Part shown: positions 4,795 to 6,092 of the stretch, in pieces
Layout of the letters: every line of letters begins with the position of its first letter
Numbering within the stretch: the stretch's first letter is position 1
Source of the DNA: Anaerolineales bacterium
Lineage (GTDB): Bacteria; Chloroflexota; Anaerolineae; Anaerolineales; Villigracilaceae
DNA: 6,092 bases
Direction: 5' to 3'
NCBI GenBank assembly: GCA_016789205.1
Contig: JAEURF010000111.1
Coordinates: forward strand, 1-6,092
Notes under the pieces: generated by a model
What the model saw: the letters and a program-made list of their open reading frames with translations, nothing else
What the model was told of the DNA's origin: nothing
Databases searched by the model: none
Program-made: the position numbers and the translations under genes

Positions 4795-5853
4795 ATGTTA
4801 GATAAATTAAATGAGATCGAAAAATCTGCTTTGGAGTCATTGAAGTCCATTACGGATTCTGCCACATTGGAAGGTTGGCGTGTTGCAAATCTTGGACGTA
4901 GTTCACCATTGATGAATGTGTTTGCTGAATTTGGGAAACTGTCGAAGGAAGAGCGACCAGTTGTAGGTCAAGCCGCGAACCGTGTGAAGGTGGCGTTGGA
5001 GTCTGCGTTTGAGAGTCAATCTCAAGCGGTGAAAAATGCCGTGTTGGCAAAATCTTTAGAAGAAGAAAAATTAGATGTGACATTGCCTGGACGTACAAAA
5101 CCCATCGGGCGATTGCATCCATCCACTCAACAATTGCGCCGCGTGCTAGATATTTTAGCTGAGATGGGTTTTCAAGTTTATACCTCGCGTGAAGTGGAGA
5201 CGGATGAATATAACTTTCAGTTATTAAATTTTCCGCCAGACCATCCCGCGCGTGATATGCAAGATACATTTTTTATCCAAGCCGATGGGCGTGCAGATAA
5301 TCCGATTTTGATGCGCACGCATACATCGCCTGGTCAGATTCATGCCATGCGTCAATATGCGAAAATGAATCCAAGTGACCCGCCTCCCATTCGGATTGCG
5401 TTGCCCGGTATGTGTTTTCGTTATGAACAAATTACTGCGCGTTCTGAAATTCAATTCAATCAAGTGGAAGGACTGGCAGTTGGAAAAAACATCACCTTCG
5501 CGGATTTGAAAGGCACGATTGCAGATTTTGTGCGCCGTATGTTTGGTGAAGGTGCAAGACTTAGATTTCGTGCTTCCTACTTCCCATTCACAGAACCATC
5601 TGCTGAAGTAGATGTGGAATGTTTTGTATGCGGCGGCAAGGGATGCCAAGTCTGCAAGAATTCTGGCTGGCTTGAAATTCTTGGTTGCGGAATGGTACAT
5701 CCTGTTGTCTTACAAAATGGCGGTTATGACCCGAAGATTTATTCTGGTTATGCTTGGGGCATGGGTCCCGAACGCCAGTTGATGTTGCGAAATAAAATTA
5801 ATGACATTCGTTACTTCTGGGGTAATGATGTCAGATTTTTAGAGCAATTCTAA
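4795..5853 (+). CDS. pheS: Phenylalanine--tRNA ligase alpha subunit
   Basis: PheS is the catalytic alpha subunit of the class II (alpha-beta)2 synthetase that charges tRNA-Phe with phenylalanine in the cytoplasm. The 352-residue product has an N-terminal helical, tRNA-binding coiled-coil part (about 1-90) and the catalytic core: motif 1 region GRLHPSTQQLRRVLDILAEMGF (105-126), VETDEYNFQLLN, RTHTSPGQIHAMR (174-186), motif 2 FRYEQITARSEIQFNQVEG (208-226), the Phe pocket FPFTEPSAEVDV (263-274) and motif 3 GMGPERQLML (322-331). A320 in SGYAWGMG matches the E. coli A294 specificity residue. CxxC-x4-CxxC (276-287) could bind zinc, and similar Cys sets occur in other bacterial PheS. The start is ATG 4795 with GAGG at 4786-4789; a longer frame from TTG 4750 lies in the repeat. 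The T-box controls it. Confidence 0.97.
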   Translation: MLDKLNEIEKSALESLKSITDSATLEGWRVANLGRSSPLMNVFAEFGKLSKEERPVVGQAANRVKVALESAFESQSQAVKNAVLAKSLEEEKLDVTLPGRTKPIGRLHPSTQQLRRVLDILAEMGFQVYTSREVETDEYNFQLLNFPPDHPARDMQDTFFIQADGRADNPILMRTHTSPGQIHAMRQYAKMNPSDPPPIRIALPGMCFRYEQITARSEIQFNQVEGLAVGKNITFADLKGTIADFVRRMFGEGARLRFRASYFPFTEPSAEVDVECFVCGGKGCQVCKNSGWLEILGCGMVHPVVLQNGGYDPKIYSGYAWGMGPERQLMLRNKINDIRYFWGNDVRFLEQF

Positions 5854-5860
5854 AAAGATT

Positions 5861-5934
5861 AACCACGAAGAACACAAAGGGGTACAAAGGAAAAGATTTA
5901 AAAAACCTTTGTGATACTTAGTGACACTTTGTGG
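5861..5934. repeat. Inverted-repeat element, copy 2 (between pheS and pheT)
   Basis: The left arm (5861-5890, AACCACGAAGAACACAAAGG at its start) and the right arm (5906-5934, CCTTTGTG...CTTTGTGGT) are imperfect inverted repeats around an A-rich loop. It is clearly the same family as 4704-4780: both start TTAACCAC[AG]AAG and end with a GTGGT. It fills most of the 97-nt gap between pheS and pheT and ends 6 nt before the AAGGTGA ribosome site of pheT. It has no T run and is probably transcribed within the operon as a hairpin. Confidence 0.78.
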
Positions 5935-5950
5935 TGAAAAAAGGTGAAAT

Positions 5951-6092
5951 ATGAAAATACCTATTTCTTGGTTAAAAGATTTTATCAATCTCGATGGCTT
6001 ATCTATTGAAGATATAGCCCGCAAACTCACACTGGCTGGCATGGAAGTGGATGAGATTCTTTATGTTGGCTTGCCAATGCCCGAATATAAAG
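5951..6092 (+). CDS. pheT: Phenylalanine--tRNA ligase beta subunit, N-terminal part (3' end outside window)
   Basis: PheT is the beta subunit of phenylalanyl-tRNA synthetase, which carries the editing site and tRNA-binding parts and pairs with PheS. Only 47 codons are present. They give the diagnostic N-terminus MKIPISWLKDFINLD, followed by LSIEDIARKLTLAGMEVDEI (residues 17-36). The ATG at 5951 has AAGGTGA at 5941-5947; the spacing is rather short. The gene follows pheS by 97 nt in the same direction, as in most bacterial pheST operons, and should share the T-box promoter. The family call is firm despite truncation because of the N-terminal motif and its position. Confidence 0.95.
   Translation, partial: MKIPISWLKDFINLDGLSIEDIARKLTLAGMEVDEILYVGLPMPEYK

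Noticed and set aside
4850..5700. Minus-strand open frames opposite pheS (4850-5269 and 5224-5700)
   Set aside because: They are shadows of a confidently identified gene, with no family features and no ribosome sites worth noting. The same holds for minus-strand frames at 385-729, 1019-1237, 1286-1501, 1896-2090, 3346-3555 and 5839-6042.
2426..5934. CRISPR array suggested by several repeats in the window
   Set aside because: The repeats are palindromic, belong to different families, occur at most twice and are not regularly spaced. No cas-like gene is present.

Overview
The window is AT-rich bacterial chromosome with ordinary housekeeping and small accessory genes, all on the + strand. It probably comes from a Chloroflexota (Anaerolineae-like) bacterium. 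This is an inference from three things: the wording of PheS (GxxWGMGPER motif 3, HPST motif 1), the mix of small DUF3592, DUF1761, DUF4287/DUF5655 and lipocalin-like genes, and many intergenic palindromic repeats. The sequence alone does not prove the taxonomy.

Positions 1-1532 hold a tight run of four small genes: the end of an unidentified membrane protein, a DUF3592 membrane protein, a lipocalin-like domain protein, and a second DUF3592 paralogue. Gaps are 15, 0 and 10 nt, so they look like one transcript. Positions 1545-2424 hold an AraC-family regulator with its own strong sigma-70-type promoter and a perfect 9-bp inverted repeat over its ribosome site and start codon. A REP-like paired palindrome (2426-2513) follows, then a DUF1761 membrane protein (2600-3007), a DUF4287/DUF5655 protein (3091-3669) and an HD-domain putative phosphohydrolase (3722-4369). 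The last three are separated by two strong hairpins.

Positions 4400-6092 hold the phenylalanyl-tRNA synthetase operon: a consensus-like promoter, a complete T-box leader with a UUC (Phe) specifier, an antiterminator and a competing terminator, then pheS (complete) and pheT (first 47 codons). The T-box should let transcription into pheST proceed when uncharged tRNA-Phe accumulates. Two copies of one inverted-repeat family sit directly before the ribosome sites of pheS and pheT.

I see no CRISPR array, transposase, tRNA, rRNA or defence locus. The most informative non-gene signals are the REP-like doublet, whose two halves carry compensating base changes; the T-box leader; the repeats inside the pheST operon; and the palindrome at the araC-type gene start.
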